NCBI GenBank assembly: GCA_021432605.1
Contig: MU271149.1
Location: forward strand, 868,001-932,000
Source: Coniochaeta sp. PMI_546
Taxonomy: Eukaryota > Ascomycota > Sordariomycetes > Coniochaetales > Coniochaetaceae
Reading direction: 5' to 3'
DNA: 64,000 nt
The position numbers were made by a program, and so were the translations under genes. How positions within the stretch are numbered: position 1 is the first letter of the stretch; every line of letters starts with the position of its first letter. Below are positions 45,022 to 58,400 of this stretch, one piece after another. The notes beneath the pieces were generated by a model that did not search any database, was not told where the DNA came from, and was given only the letters and a program-made list of their open reading frames with translations.

Positions 45022-48000
45022 TCACGCATCCCCAAGCGTCCCGCTCTCCAACAAGCTCTGATAAAACTCCGGCTCCAAGAACTTGGCAACGCTCACGTCC
45101 TCGCTGAGCCCCTTCCTCCTCCTCGTCTTGAGCACAAAGTCCCTCGCCGTCGCCTGCGCGCTAGCCATCTGCAGCGGCCGGATGGGGATCTCCTTGTCCA
45201 GCGGATCGCCGGGGACGATGCTCCACCTGTCAAAGACGAGGCTCACCATGGCCTGCCCGGGCGTGTTGATCCGCAGGTCCGTCTCGAAGCCGAAGCTGTC
45301 GATCACGGGCAGCAGGCCGTTGATGCGGTACAGCGGCGTGCCGGCCACGGGCCCGTCGGAGAGCACGTGGCCCCGCCGGCGGGCCAGGATGTTGTACACC
45401 GACGTCACGCTGTCCTGCGGGCCGGTCATGGAGACGGAGTAGACCGGCTCCATCAGCCGCGGCGAGGCCATCAGGAAGGAGCTGTAGCACACCCGCCGGG
45501 CCGTGGGGATGATCTGGCCGCCGCCGCGGAAGATGGCTTCCGGGTCGAGGCGGACGTCCATAATGCGGAACTTGGTGTTGCGGATTGCTACAAGGTGATG
45601 ACATGTTAGCTGACTGTCTTGTCCCAGCTAGGCAATGCGTTGAACTGTGCACGGCAAGCGTTTGTTTAGGTCACATTCCGCGGGAACGCCGGGGGCCAGA
45701 GGAAATGGGTCCGGTAGTCTCAATCGGGATGGTGTCAGAACAGACGCGCGAGCGGCATCAGGAACCTGGGACGGCCCTGGCAGATTCGGTCGCATCCTTG
45801 TTGACCGACCAATTGGACCGCCATATCTGACATCTCGGCACTAGATAACGGTAGATTGGCGGCAGGGTCGGGCTTCCAGAACACCGCGGCGGTTTGGAAA
45901 ACCTGTCATTCGAGAAGCCACAGAAAAGCTTCCGCACGTATGCCAGGTAGTCTCTCTCCACAACTGCTTATTCGAGCAGGTCCACTAGACCCTAGTCGGA
46001 AGCCCACACAATGGCAAGCCGCCCGTTGGCCAATGCTGCATGAGGCTGCAGGGCCAATGCAGCAGAAATGCATGGGTGGACAGCCTGATGTGCAGGGGAA
46101 TAGGGACCAAACTGGGATGTACAGATGGAACAAATCAAGGAGGAGAGATGGCACTTACGCTCTTCACATAGTGGGCCTTCGCGAGTGGCCCAGCTAAAGC
46201 CCTGGCGGATTGAGCCCTTGACCGTGTTCAGAAGCTTCTTATCGACCTGCAGGACAGTTACACGTTAGCACATTCCGGGGTAGAATAGGGCCGATTTTTG
46301 GCCGTTTGCCAGGGAAAGACGGTGTGGAAAAACTTACCTCTGACGGAAGGGTGTCATCCTGCAAGATGTTCGGGCCCGTCTCATCCGGTCCGAATGCCCA
46401 TATACTCCTTGCAGCCAACAAGTCCCAGCCATACTTTTCCTCGAAGAACTTGGCCGTCTTCCGGACAGGGTCCGTGATCTTGACCGCCCCGGTCTCGATG
46501 TCCCGCGCGATGCCGTCGTCTAGCGGCTCGGCCACCATGGTGAGGGTGTTCTTCTTGTTCGGCGATATAGCGTAGCATTTAGTCGCCGACATTTCCACGA
46601 CCGTCTCGCAGAACCGCGTAACCGGATCCGAGACCTTGATCTCCATATCGGCGTACAAGCGCCGCAGGTCGTGCAGTACACAATCCATGTAGAGTTCGCC
46701 TGTTCCGAGAATGACGTGCTCTCCTGATTCTTCGACCTTTGTGGAAATGAGCGGGTAGCTCTTGTTGATTTTGCGGATACCGTCAAGCATCTTCGGCAGC
46801 TCCGAAGGGTTGATCGGCTCAACGGCCACCTTCAGAACCGATTCGGTGAAGTGTGTGACAGGCTTGAAGATGTAAGCATCTTCGTCATCCTCGAACCGCT
46901 TTTCCACTATCGTCGCGGACTTGACGATCGAGTTGTCGACACCTCCAAGCAAGACCCACTGGCCTGCTGGGACACCGTCAACGGGTATGTTGTACCTCGT
47001 CTCGGCGACAAAGACTTCTGATATCCTGGCCACAGCCATGTCCTCTTCGTCGTCGATCGAGTACCCTTCACCGAGCACGCGTACTTCTGTCCCCGGTCGC
47101 GCAATGCCACTCATCACGCGTCCAAACGAGTAAAAGGCCTTTGCATCCACGGTATTGAATAGTTTGGTGACATGGATCACTAATGGCCCGTTCTGGTCGC
47201 ACGCCTTCATGGCTTCTGCCACCTTCGTGTCCAGTGGTCCTGTGTAGTGTTGTTGTAGTTTCTTCTCGGCAGCTTCGACGGGTGAGGGCACGTGTTGGAC
47301 TACCATGTCCACGAAGCCCGTGGATGGGCCGAAGAACTGTTGGCAGACGAGCTTCAGAAGCACCTTCGCATCCATCTTGTACTGCGAGGGCTTCAGGCGT
47401 ATTCCGAGTTTAGCCAGAGTCTCCTCCAGATCCCTTGGGCTCTCGCTGATGGTGTGTGAAAATAGCTTGTAAATAGGCTCCAGGACGAAGTTGACAAACG
47501 ACCTCTTCGCGCCTGGCTCAACGCCTTTCCTCGTAAACGTCCGTTTCGTCGGGTTGAAGTAGACATCGCCCCATAACCGCCGAGCGAACTCTTCGACGTT
47601 GACCCCTTTGAAACTCTCGGCGTACATCTTCGCGAACGACTGCAGGGTGAAGCACCAGCCGATTTCTGTGCAGGCGAACAAAACATTCCCCTTTTCAGGA
47701 CTAACTCGCTTAGACTCGCCCTTGCCCGGTATTGTGTTCTCGATGAGTGTGTTCACTTCCTCGATGACGTGCTTCAGCTTGAAGTATGCATCGTTGGGAG
47801 GTAGTTTGAGCTCCAGTATAAGCCTGTCCACCTTGTTCACGATGAGCGTAATGGGTATATCTTCGAGCACCGCGTGCTTGATGATTTGCTCTGTGTTGAC
47901 CTGCACACCTTCGACGACGTCCACAACCAAGCAAACGCCGTCGACCAACCTCAATGACGCCGCGATCTCGTCAACGAAGTTGACGTGACCTGGGGTGTCG

Positions 48001-48705
48001 ATGATGTTGAGGAGATGCGACTTCCCTTTGGTGCTTTGAAGCACCAGGCTCATCGGCGAAGCCTTTATTGACAGTCCTCGTTCTCTCTCCAGGACGTGAA
48101 CATCTGTATATCTAAGTTGTTGGTCTCGCTTCTTGCCCGTCCGCCTCTCGAGTCTGTCTGTGATGTCGTGTGTCTCCATGACAAGCATGTCCATGAAAGC
48201 TGTCTTGCCGTGATGTAGGTGACCCGCTAATGCGATGTTGCGTGTCTGTTCTGGGTAGTTCATGAGGTCTGTCATGAAACTCCGGTCGAAAAATACGGCT
48301 GGTAGGTCGGCCTCCTCGATGTTGAACTTCTTCTGTTCGACCGGGGCGATGATCGGTTCTGTGAGCGGCTGCGCATCCTCTTCTTGCACCAAGACCTCGA
48401 CATCCTCTCCGTACACCTGGGCTGCTGTCGGGTAGTATTGCTTGTCCTCATGCAGGACAATCGCATTTGAAGGTCCATCATCTGCCACAAACGTCAGCAC
48501 CAGCACACTGATATCGCCCAGCACTATGTGTTGTGGCATTACCATCGATTTCCATCAGCTCCTGGCCTGTGGCTTCGGGAGCCTCCTCCTCCGGGTAGTC
48601 ATCGTAGGCGTAGTTGCCAGCATCGACGCCGCGTACCGACTCCTCCTCGGATGCCTCAGCCTCCTCGCCAATGAAATTTCCGAATTCGTCGTAGAGGTCA
48701 TCCAT
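45022..48705 (-). CDS. SNU114: U5 snRNP GTPase Snu114
   Basis: A 986-residue EF-2-like GTPase of the spliceosome that controls Brr2-driven unwinding. Four exons; introns 48482-48542, 46247-46337 and 45588-46158 (571 bp). It starts [15 protein letters not shown] with an acidic N-terminus typical of Snu114. G motifs: [11 protein letters not shown] (G1, about residue 135), DTPGHVNF (G3) and VNKVDR (G4). EF-2-type domains II-V follow, including [17 protein letters not shown]. Conserved [19 protein letters not shown] is formed only when the 571 bp intron is removed, leaving an 88 nt third exon. The C-terminus is IV/V-like and ends GTLGDA. Its length matches other fungal Snu114 proteins. It is head-to-head with the thiolase gene. 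Confidence 0.96.
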
Positions 48706-49167
48706 CGTGCCGGTTCAACGCGTCTCTTTTCACTTTCTGCGGTGATAGGCGCGTAGTATGTTGTAGTCCGAGGCGGTTTCTCCGCGCCCTTCAGCCTTCC
48801 GAAATTTTAGATGGAGTCGCAAATCGTTTCCCACAAGGCTGTCGTAGCGGTTGACGTGAGTGGCCGACGACAGACTCTTGGCCGTCGAGCTCGCGCCACA
48901 GTGGCACAGCGCCCCGTAGCGTCGCCGCCCTTCCCCTTACGGCAGTGGGGTGAATACGCGATAAGGGCCGATAACAGGAAGGAAGACGCAAGCTGGAGAG
49001 GCGGTGAAAGGAGAATCGTCTCTTGGTTTACTCAACAATTTCCAGGAAGGATCCAAGTAACAGTCGCTCGTTCCCGATTTCGCTTGCAACTCTTTGTCCT
49101 CTTGTTTCTGTCCCTCCTTTTACTCTTCACCGCGATAACCTCACCGTTGCATATACCCAACTTCAAC
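48706..49167. promoter_or_regulatory. Bidirectional promoter region SNU114 / ERG10
   Basis: 462 bp between two divergent start codons. It is C/T-rich near the ERG10 start. No other gene is visible. Confidence 0.55.
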
Positions 49168-50636
<1,469 letters not shown>

Positions 50637-51210
50637 GTGGCATGTTCTTTTTAGCGAGTGCTTTTTCTCTTGCCATATGCTGGGGATGAAAAAGGAGCGT
50701 ACATAGCAGAACTGGATGGGATGCAAAAGTACTGAGAGGGTGGGCATCACTGGGCATTTCTGAGACTCGATTGTTACGGACCATCTTCTGATGCAAAAGT
50801 TGTCAACTCCTCTCTAGATCATCATCGACGGCGGTCCATCAACGGACCAAGTCAAACTTATAATTAATACCACCACACGAGAATTACTTCTCCACGATGC
50901 ATACTTGTAGCTACGAGACGCCACTTTCATATAATCCCTGATGGCTGGTACTCATTTGCAAGAAGTATATTCCGCTGTCTGTACAGAGCATTGAAAAGAA
51001 TGGGAACATCTTGAGAAGCGTCACCACTAGTACCAGAGCTGACTTTTGTTGTATCTCTTCTACTTGAGACTTTGTATTGTTAACACTAGCATGTCAATAT
51101 ATATACATTATACAAGACATCTACTTTAGCATAATAGCTTGTACATGTGCATTCCATACAAGCAACTCGAAACAACATCACAACCGGCACCCACCCCTGA
51201 TCCATCACCC
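50637..51210. other. Gene-free interval between convergent ERG10 and the next gene
   Basis: 574 bp, AT-rich around 50.85-51.13 kb, holding two 3' ends. No gene is visible. Confidence 0.55.
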
Positions 51211-52174
51211 TCACCTCCCCCCAGATATTACATTTTTCGCAAGCTGGCCCTCGGCAATCTGCCTCTCAACCTCCTCCCACACAAATCCACCATTTACCCT
51301 CTTCTCTCCGCCAGGCGTGACATTGAACTTGCCCACGGCCCTGAACATATACCACTTCCGCCGGGCATTCTCCTCCTTCACGTCGCCCCGTAAATAGTTA
51401 ACCAGCCCAAACCTTTGGCGGGCCGGCACCAGATCGCCCACGGTCAAGACGCTCACCCTCGGCTTACCGATGAAGCTCATGGTCGTGATCTGGAGCGGTG
51501 TAGAGGCCGGGATCCCGGACTTCGCCCACCGCTCGAGGAGGACGCGCGACTGCCGCGCGAAGACGGGGAGTTTGATGTGGATGTTCGTGACGAAGGGGGA
51601 GGTGGTGTAGGCTACTGTTAGGAGGGGGATGAGGCCGCACATGAACACTACCATCATGGCTGTCAGTAGCCGTAAAATGAGGGGGATGGCGTAAGGGAGA
51701 AATGAAAAAGGTGAGAAAGCGGAAGGGAAGAGACAGAAAGAGGGGAGAGAAAATTACCTCCGCCAGCCTGCCATAGTGGGTGTTCGGACTTGAGGTAAGC
51801 GGGCGTCACGACCAGGCCGAAAAAGACAAAGATGAAAATGGTGGTGAGCTTGAGGCAGGCGATGAAAGTCGTACGGCCTGTACCGGCGTGGTAGATTACT
51901 AGGTTTTCGGGATATGCTGTATCATGATGTCAATACGTGCACTATGAAGGGGATAAAAGGGGGTTTTACCATATTTGCGGCCCGGCGCTGTTGGTTTGGC
52001 GGCTGGTTGTGCGGTTGAAGCTCTTCTTATTGATAGACGGGCGGCTTCGTGAAGAGTTTTGAGGAGAGGACGTGATTGTTTTCCATTGAGGGTCAGGATT
52101 GAAGAAGAGAACGTTGGAGCCCCTGATCTAGAAGACCGGACAGATGTCCTCAGAAGTATGAGTCTTAGAGACAT
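51211..52174 (-). CDS. Putative mitochondrial two-helix membrane protein (TMEM70/186-like)
   Basis: A 270-residue protein from three exons; introns 51917-51969 and 51660-51757. The N-terminus MSLRLILLRTSVRSSRSG is arginine-rich and free of acids, a likely mitochondrial leader. The core reads YPENLVIYHAGTGRTTFIAC, then a hydrophobic segment LTTIFIFVFFGLVVTPAYL. A short loop and a second segment (MMVVFMCGLIPLLTVAYTTS) follow, then PFVTNIHIKLP. The C-terminal half is soluble and basic, with TTMSFIGKPRVS. This hairpin layout, with YHAGTGR before it, matches a conserved uncharacterised fungal family that resembles TMEM70/TMEM186 assembly factors. The similarity is of pattern only, and function is inferred. 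Confidence 0.75.
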
Positions 52175-52479
52175 GATGTGGTATATATAGATATCACAGT
52201 TGTTGGGACATACAAGTTCATGAAGTCGAGATTCAGCAATATCGAAAATATTGGTCCGAGCTCCATCGACTCCGACGATATACGGCAACTCATACCAGCA
52301 CATTTCTAGATAATTAGTTGAAGAAGGGATATCCAATATGTCATTCTTCAAGTTCATCTGGTTTGATGTTACATATTTATACATGTCGCATTACTCCTAT
52401 CGCGAGTGCGTGCTTTATACACCACAACTGATGGCCGAAACCTCCACCCTTAAGCAGACTCAACAAGTAATAGGTGCTA
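52175..52479. promoter_or_regulatory. Upstream region of the TMEM70-like gene
   Basis: 305 bp, AT-rich, between tandem minus-strand genes. No other gene is visible. Confidence 0.45.
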
Positions 52480-53500
52480 TCACCATCCAAAGAGCCCCGA
52501 AATCCTGTCCCCTATCGTTAGTTTCCCTTCCTTCCTCCTCTGCTCCTTCTCTCTCGCCTGCTCAGCCCAGATGTCCTGCACCCTAGCCGCAACCTCCGCC
52601 TTGGCCCTGAGCTCAGCCTTGATAGCCTCCTCCTCTGCATGTCGCTCTTCCTCCGGCACCTTCTCCAGCTGCTCTTTCAGCTTCTGCTGCAAGTGGGGAC
52701 TCAGACTGATATCCTCCTTCTCGTCCGTTATCCGGATGATCGGCTTCGGTATGAGGGGCTCGAACTTCGGCACCGGCTTCCCTTCCTTCTTGGCCTCCTC
52801 GATGGCTGCCTCTTGCTCCATCAGCCTGTGGTACAGCCTATCCGCGTGCATCTGAATGTCCTCTTCTACTTCGGGCGAGCGGTCCTGGACGGAGAGGTAG
52901 CCTAGGGCTTTTAGGAATCTCTGTCATTACTTGTTAGCGCACGTCCAACTATCCATCCATCCATCGCAGACATGAGTTTCACCGTACGTTTTGTATAGTA
53001 TAACACCGCTCAAACTTCCTAACTGCATCGCGACACATGGTCATCCGCGCCGTGACGCTGCCGCTCTTCATGCATTCGCTCCAGTCCACCTGCTCCAGCG
53101 CGCAGTTCTCCAGCGCGGCTTTGCCAATCTCGGCTTTTCGCTCCTTGTATGCCTCCAGCACGTCCATTAGCTTCTCGTGGTCGCTCTTCGTCTCGGCCTC
53201 CACCACGGACTGGGGCTTGTAGTTCTTCCATAGGTGCGCGTACCGGCCGTCTTGGTAGAGGCTCTGTGGCGGGACGGCGGGTTGCTGTTGGCTCGGTTCG
53301 TGTGCTGCAGATGGAGCTGCAGCTACCGCTGGTGGTGGTATGGCGGCATCTTGTGTAGGTGCATGTTGATGTGGTGATTGGGCGTGGTCGTACTTGATGG
53401 GTGCTTCTCTTTGGAGGAACTCGCGAAGTTTGGGGTCGAGTTTCTCGAGCGGGTCACCTCCGCTGCTCTGGGAGCCGAACCAGCCGTCTAACCAGCCCAT
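52480..53500 (-). CDS. EMI1: Emi1-like twin CX9C protein (DUF3128)
   Basis: A 317-residue protein from two exons, intron 52921-52987. It starts MGWLDGWFGSQSSGGDPLEKL. A Pro/Gln/Ala-rich linker is followed by a helical hairpin with two CX9C motifs: CALEQVDWSEC and CRDAVRKFERC. Such pairs form a disulfide-clamped hairpin in proteins imported into the mitochondrial intermembrane space by Mia40. Yeast Emi1 and relatives share this domain. After the intron comes RFLKALGYLSVQDR and a long, highly charged coiled-coil (EEERHAEEEAIKAELRAKAE) ending SGLFGW. The role is poorly known; in yeast it affects respiration and early meiotic gene induction. The symbol is assigned by domain only. Confidence 0.78.
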
Positions 53501-54189
53501 CTAAACAGTTGAATAGGGTCAAACAGTATGGTCACAGGTGGTTTGCGAAGCTTGATAGTCGTCTCGTTCCCCAATGCGGCGTAAACTTTAAGGCGGGGGG
53601 AAGTGGCAGAATCCAGCGGAGAGATGCGATGTGAACTTATGGCTACCTTACTCTCAGTACCCACGGTCACGTGGAGACACGTCGACCTCCACGGCATACC
53701 ACTATGTATGTACCTAGGTAGATATATGTTCGACGAAACTTGTGTACTAGCTCTGGAGACGAGACTACATATTGCTTGAACATTCAGTTAACACATGTCT
53801 TTGAAGTGGCCTCAGCTCAGCTAGTATGGGAGCTGTCCGTTGGTGCCAAAATCATTTGAGATGCGGACAAGCGTGGATATGGCAATGTTGATCTGTTGAG
53901 GTAACTTAACCCAAGTTCCAAGAAGACATGGTCCGATATGCCACCTCACTCTCCCTCACTCTGCAGTCAGTCACTCGCTCCATCTGTTGTCTGTATCGTG
54001 TAGTTCAGAAACTGGTTGCAAGGTGGTCAACGATTTTTCATTCAGAACTGCATCTATGACACATTTTGCGTGCTCCTAGCAGTTTATCCCCTGCCGGCCG
54101 TTCCCATTTCTGGAGGAAAGATGATGTAGCCCTCAAATCAAACCACGCCTGAAATGCCCAATGAAAAGAAGCCCTGTCCGTCCAATCCT
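53501..54189. promoter_or_regulatory. Upstream region of the Emi1-like gene and RPS11 3' flank
   Basis: 689 bp between tandem minus-strand genes. It holds the palindrome TACCTAGGTA at 53711-53720. No gene or RNA is recognisable. Confidence 0.45.
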
Positions 54190-54999
54190 TTAGAACTTGC
54201 TGAAGCTCTTGACCTGCTTGCCGGTCCGGGGGAGCACACGGAGAACGTTGAAGCGGACCTAGACATCATGTTAGCGCGACCATTCCTCATACCATGTGGA
54301 CACGACAGTATATGCTGGGTGCGCAAATAAGCAGCTCGGGGAGACTGACAGTCTTGCTGAGCGGCCTGCACTGGCCAACGGTAACCTGGTCACCCTCCTC
54401 GACACGGAAAGCGGGGGAAACGTGTGCGGCGAGGTTCTTGTGGCGCTTCTCGTAACGGGCGTACTTGGGGATGAAGTGGAGGTACTCGCGGCGGATGATG
54501 AGGGTGCGGTGCATCTTGGTGGAAACGACGGTGCCGGTCAGGATACGGCCACGGATCGAGACGAGGCCGGTGAAAGGGCACTTCTTGTCTGTTGGCGGAC
54601 ACAGTCAGCAATCCAGCTCTTCTTCAGCATATCCCTTTGCTGTAAAGGACTCCGATCGACAAATCGTGGTTCGTGTAGGTTCGCGATCAATCGGTCGTCC
54701 AGAGCTGAATCCGTCCATCCTCACGTACCGATGTAGGTGCCCTCAATGGCGGCCTTGGGGGTCTTGAAGCCCAGACCGACATCCTTGTACCACCGCTTGC
54801 CGTTCTTGCCCGGGCGGGCAGTCTTGACCTTGGTCTTGCTGTTGAGGAAGACTACATGACAACAACCGTAAGTACTTCGTGTTTTCTTCGCGGTGCATCG
54901 AGACCGTCCTGGATGGTATAATTAGGCCGGGAGGCACTCACTGTGCGGCTGCTTCTGGAAAGCACGCTCGCTCTGGACTGTCAGTTCAACGTTGGCCAT
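54190..54999 (-). CDS. RPS11: 40S ribosomal protein S11 (uS17)
   Basis: A 162-residue protein from four exons; introns 54852-54941, 54589-54728 and 54259-54349. The start is [19 protein letters not shown], continuing after splicing as [20 protein letters not shown]. Core motifs are [40 protein letters not shown] and [16 protein letters not shown]. The end [15 protein letters not shown] matches the family. It binds 18S rRNA in the small-subunit body. A high intron count near the 5' end is usual for fungal ribosomal protein genes. It is head-to-head with SPC7. Confidence 0.97.
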
Positions 55000-55486
55000 C
55001 TTGACGGTGTGATCGCACGCAGGACGTCGGGTGTCGGGCGGGCGTGGTGTGGATGTTGGACGTTGAAGTGCAAAATTGAGGCTACCCGAATTTTGGAGTT
55101 TTGGATTGGGAATTTTTGGTCGGGTCAAACTTGTGTGGAGGGTCGAAAGCCACAGCGCACCAGCCACTCCAGCCACTCCTACGCAGTTTTTGCAATGTGG
55201 ATGCACGCGCAGCACAAGCCACACAGCATTCACAGTGCAAGCCACACCCAGATCACGGTGTACTAGACTGGCCAGGCGAAGTATCGTGGAGAGCGGACCG
55301 TGCACTTTTATTTACATCATTCACTTCTAGCCAATTAGAAGTGTCGCCTACATGTAAATACTTCCCCGCGACTCGTCGCCGGCGCATGCGATTCCTCCCA
55401 AGACAAGACGCGACATATACATACGTAACTTGGTTTACTGCTTTCACAACCACCACATAGCTGCAGCTGGTAGTTCTTACCTCACA
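55000..55486. promoter_or_regulatory. Bidirectional promoter region RPS11 / SPC7
   Basis: 487 bp between divergent start codons of a ribosomal protein gene and a kinetochore gene. A short direct repeat, CCAGCCACTCCAGCCACTCC, lies near 55160. No other gene is visible. Confidence 0.55.
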
Positions 55487-58400
55487 ATGGCACCAACTGG
55501 GGATGCAACATTACCGGCGACGCGTCGATCGCGTAAATCTATCGGCGCACAGTCACCAAATAAGAAGACATCAGACAAAGAAAATGCGACAATCGATATG
55601 GGTAGCACATTAGCTGCAAACAGGAAGAAGTCACGAAGCAAGAGCATAGGACCAGGCGGCCTCGATGGCATCAAGGCCAGCACTGGAAACCGCAGAGTTG
55701 TAAGGCCCCCAAGTAAAGCAATCACCTCGCGATTGTGGTCATGACACTGATCAATCCCAGTCCCTAGCTGCGCCCTCAAGACCCCCTCCGAGATCAATCC
55801 TCAAGCAACCCATCCAGTCCCTCCCAGAGATTCCCCCACATAAGCCAAAGGCACAAGGCGGCTTGTCCAAGGCCGCGACTCCTTCAAACGAGGACAACAC
55901 GGAAAGCAGCAACAACTCAGGCACCAAGATCGCGCTACGCACAGAGGAGCAACAGCAAGCCGCTGCGCGGGAACGTGAGGAGCGCGAGCGGCTAGAGGCA
56001 GAGAGGGAAGCGACGAGCCGCCGGGAAGCGCGGCGTAAGAGCCTAGCGAACAGGCGCGTTTCATTCGCGGCCGAGGCGACGTTGCACACCTTCTCCATTG
56101 AGTACGTACAAGACTCCACCACGTCGACAGACTCGACTCGTCGGACATCTTCTATCGCCGGACAATCGCAGACACCATCATCTCACCCGCCTGAGGAGGT
56201 TGAGGAGGAGGAGCCGGAGCCGGAGCTACCGTCGGAAAAGCGGCGCCGGCGGAGCTCTGGTATCCCGCCGCTGAATTTCAACAACCCCGACGATGACACG
56301 CTCAGCTCGACGGTCTATAGTTCCGACTCCGAACATACAGATGCTGATGGGGTTGCCGAAATTCAAGGGGAGGAGCTGTCTGATTCCGAATCAGAGGTTG
56401 AGGATGGAACCATGATGACGGTTGATGCGGATGAGATGACCTCTGCTTCTGTCGCGTCCGTTGTCTCTGCACGCTCGCAGGAGAGCGATTCTACGAGTCT
56501 AGATGAGAATTTGAGGCTTGCTGCACGGATGGCTGCTACGCAACAACTAGAGGAGGACGACGATGACAACGAAGAAGAGGAGATTATTGGGTTCGCAGGA
56601 TGGGTCAAGAAGGGCAATAACCAACCGAAAGAGGGTGATACCCTGAAGAGACCGGAGAAGGAGCAGGCCTCGCCCGAGAAACAGGATGATGACGGCACAG
56701 AGATGGACATGGATATGTCCATGGACGTGGACATGGAACTGACCCACGCTGTTGGGGGCATCTTGCAATCCCGCAACGGGGCTCCCGACCTAGACGAGGG
56801 AGAAGATATGGACATGTCGATGGACGTCACCCGTGTCTTGGGCGGTATCATCTCTCATGCCAAATCCTCAACTCGGAGACAGTCGGTCAAGCCGCCGCTA
56901 CAGGAGCCTGAAGAAGATGACGAGGAAGTGCCGATGGATTTCACCACGGCCGTCGGGGGTATCAAACCAGCTAGAACTTCTGACGAAAGTCAGATGAGCC
57001 TTGAGGAAAACGAGGACATGTCGATGGAGTTGACGACCGCCATCGGCAGCGTCATCCCGCTTACTGCCAAAGGCAGATCTCCGAAGCAGTCGCGACGACG
57101 GAGCATGGCACCTCGCAAGAACAACCTCGATGATGAAGACGGAGCGATGGACATGACGGTCGCAGTGGGTCGCATCCTGCCAACCGCGCCTACTCAAATA
57201 GAGGAGGACGTAGATGAAGCGACCATTGGCATGGACATGACGACTGCTATTGGGGGCATCATCGGAACAACATCACAGCCTCAAGACCGACAGACAGCTC
57301 GGAAGGTCATGGAGCTAGAAGCCAGCGAAGCAGGTGTCGAGGCCATCGCGGCTGTTGAAACCGAGTCGCCCCCAAAAACGAAACATCGTCTCTCAATCGC
57401 TGATGAGAATGGCAGTCCTGGCATGGGCATCTTCCGTGGGAAGGGTCTCCTTCGGTCTTCCGCACGAGGTGCCTCAAACAGTGCACTCGATGAATCAAAG
57501 GCCGAGGCATCAAAGACTCTTGTAGATTCCTCAGTCAATACCTCCACGCCGTCTCCACCAAAGCTTCCTCTAGGTTCAACACCAAAGACAGCGTCGCCAC
57601 TGAAAACGACAACTCCATCGCAGACAGCAACACCCCCAAGGAAAGCCGCGACCCCGACCCCAGTTGTCGAAACACCCACCCGCGCACCACCACCAAAGAT
57701 GATAGGCAGCCGCTCAACATCCCCCAAGCGCCGGCAATCACCCACCATCTCGACTCCCCGATCCGCCGCAAAACCTAAGCCCTTTCTCTCCACCTCTCTC
57801 TTCCACCAGGACCCCTCCACAGGCGCAACCACCCCCCGCGTCGTCCTCTCACCCAAACGCCGCCGCCACTCGGGCGTAGGCATCGACCGTCCCGGACTGG
57901 GCTCGCCACGAATAAGCGAACTCCTCGACCGCCGCGAGTCCATCGGCGACTCTGCCCTGTCCTTCTCTCCCGCTCCTACATCCCAGATCTTCCGCAAGGG
58001 CGTCTCCTTCGCCGACCCGCGCGAGATGGCCGAGGAGATTGATCGCGAGAGACAGCTCGAAGAGGACCGCGAGAACAAGCGCAAGATCCTCGAGCGCGAG
58101 GCGGACGGGGACGTCACTGCCAATTTGCGGGAGATGATCCAGTCCCTGTCGCCCAAAAAGGCGCCTTTGAGGGGCCGGAAGAGTCTACACGTAGGTTCTG
58201 CGAGGGGTGTGCTGGGTAAGCGGCCGGCTGAGCTCGACGAGGACGAAGCGGAGGAGGATGAGGATAGTGGTGGTGTGAAACGGCTCAAGGGTCTTATGGG
58301 AAGTCCGGTCAAGAATGTCCGGCTTGAGGGGCCGCCTAGTAAGGCGGAGACCACCACCGGCAGACGGACACGGGCCACCGCAAAGATGGATGGAGACAAG

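Noticed and set aside
45588-46158. C/D-box snoRNA inside the SNU114 intron
   Set aside because: I found no convincing RTGATGA/CTGA pair with flanking complementarity on the sense strand.
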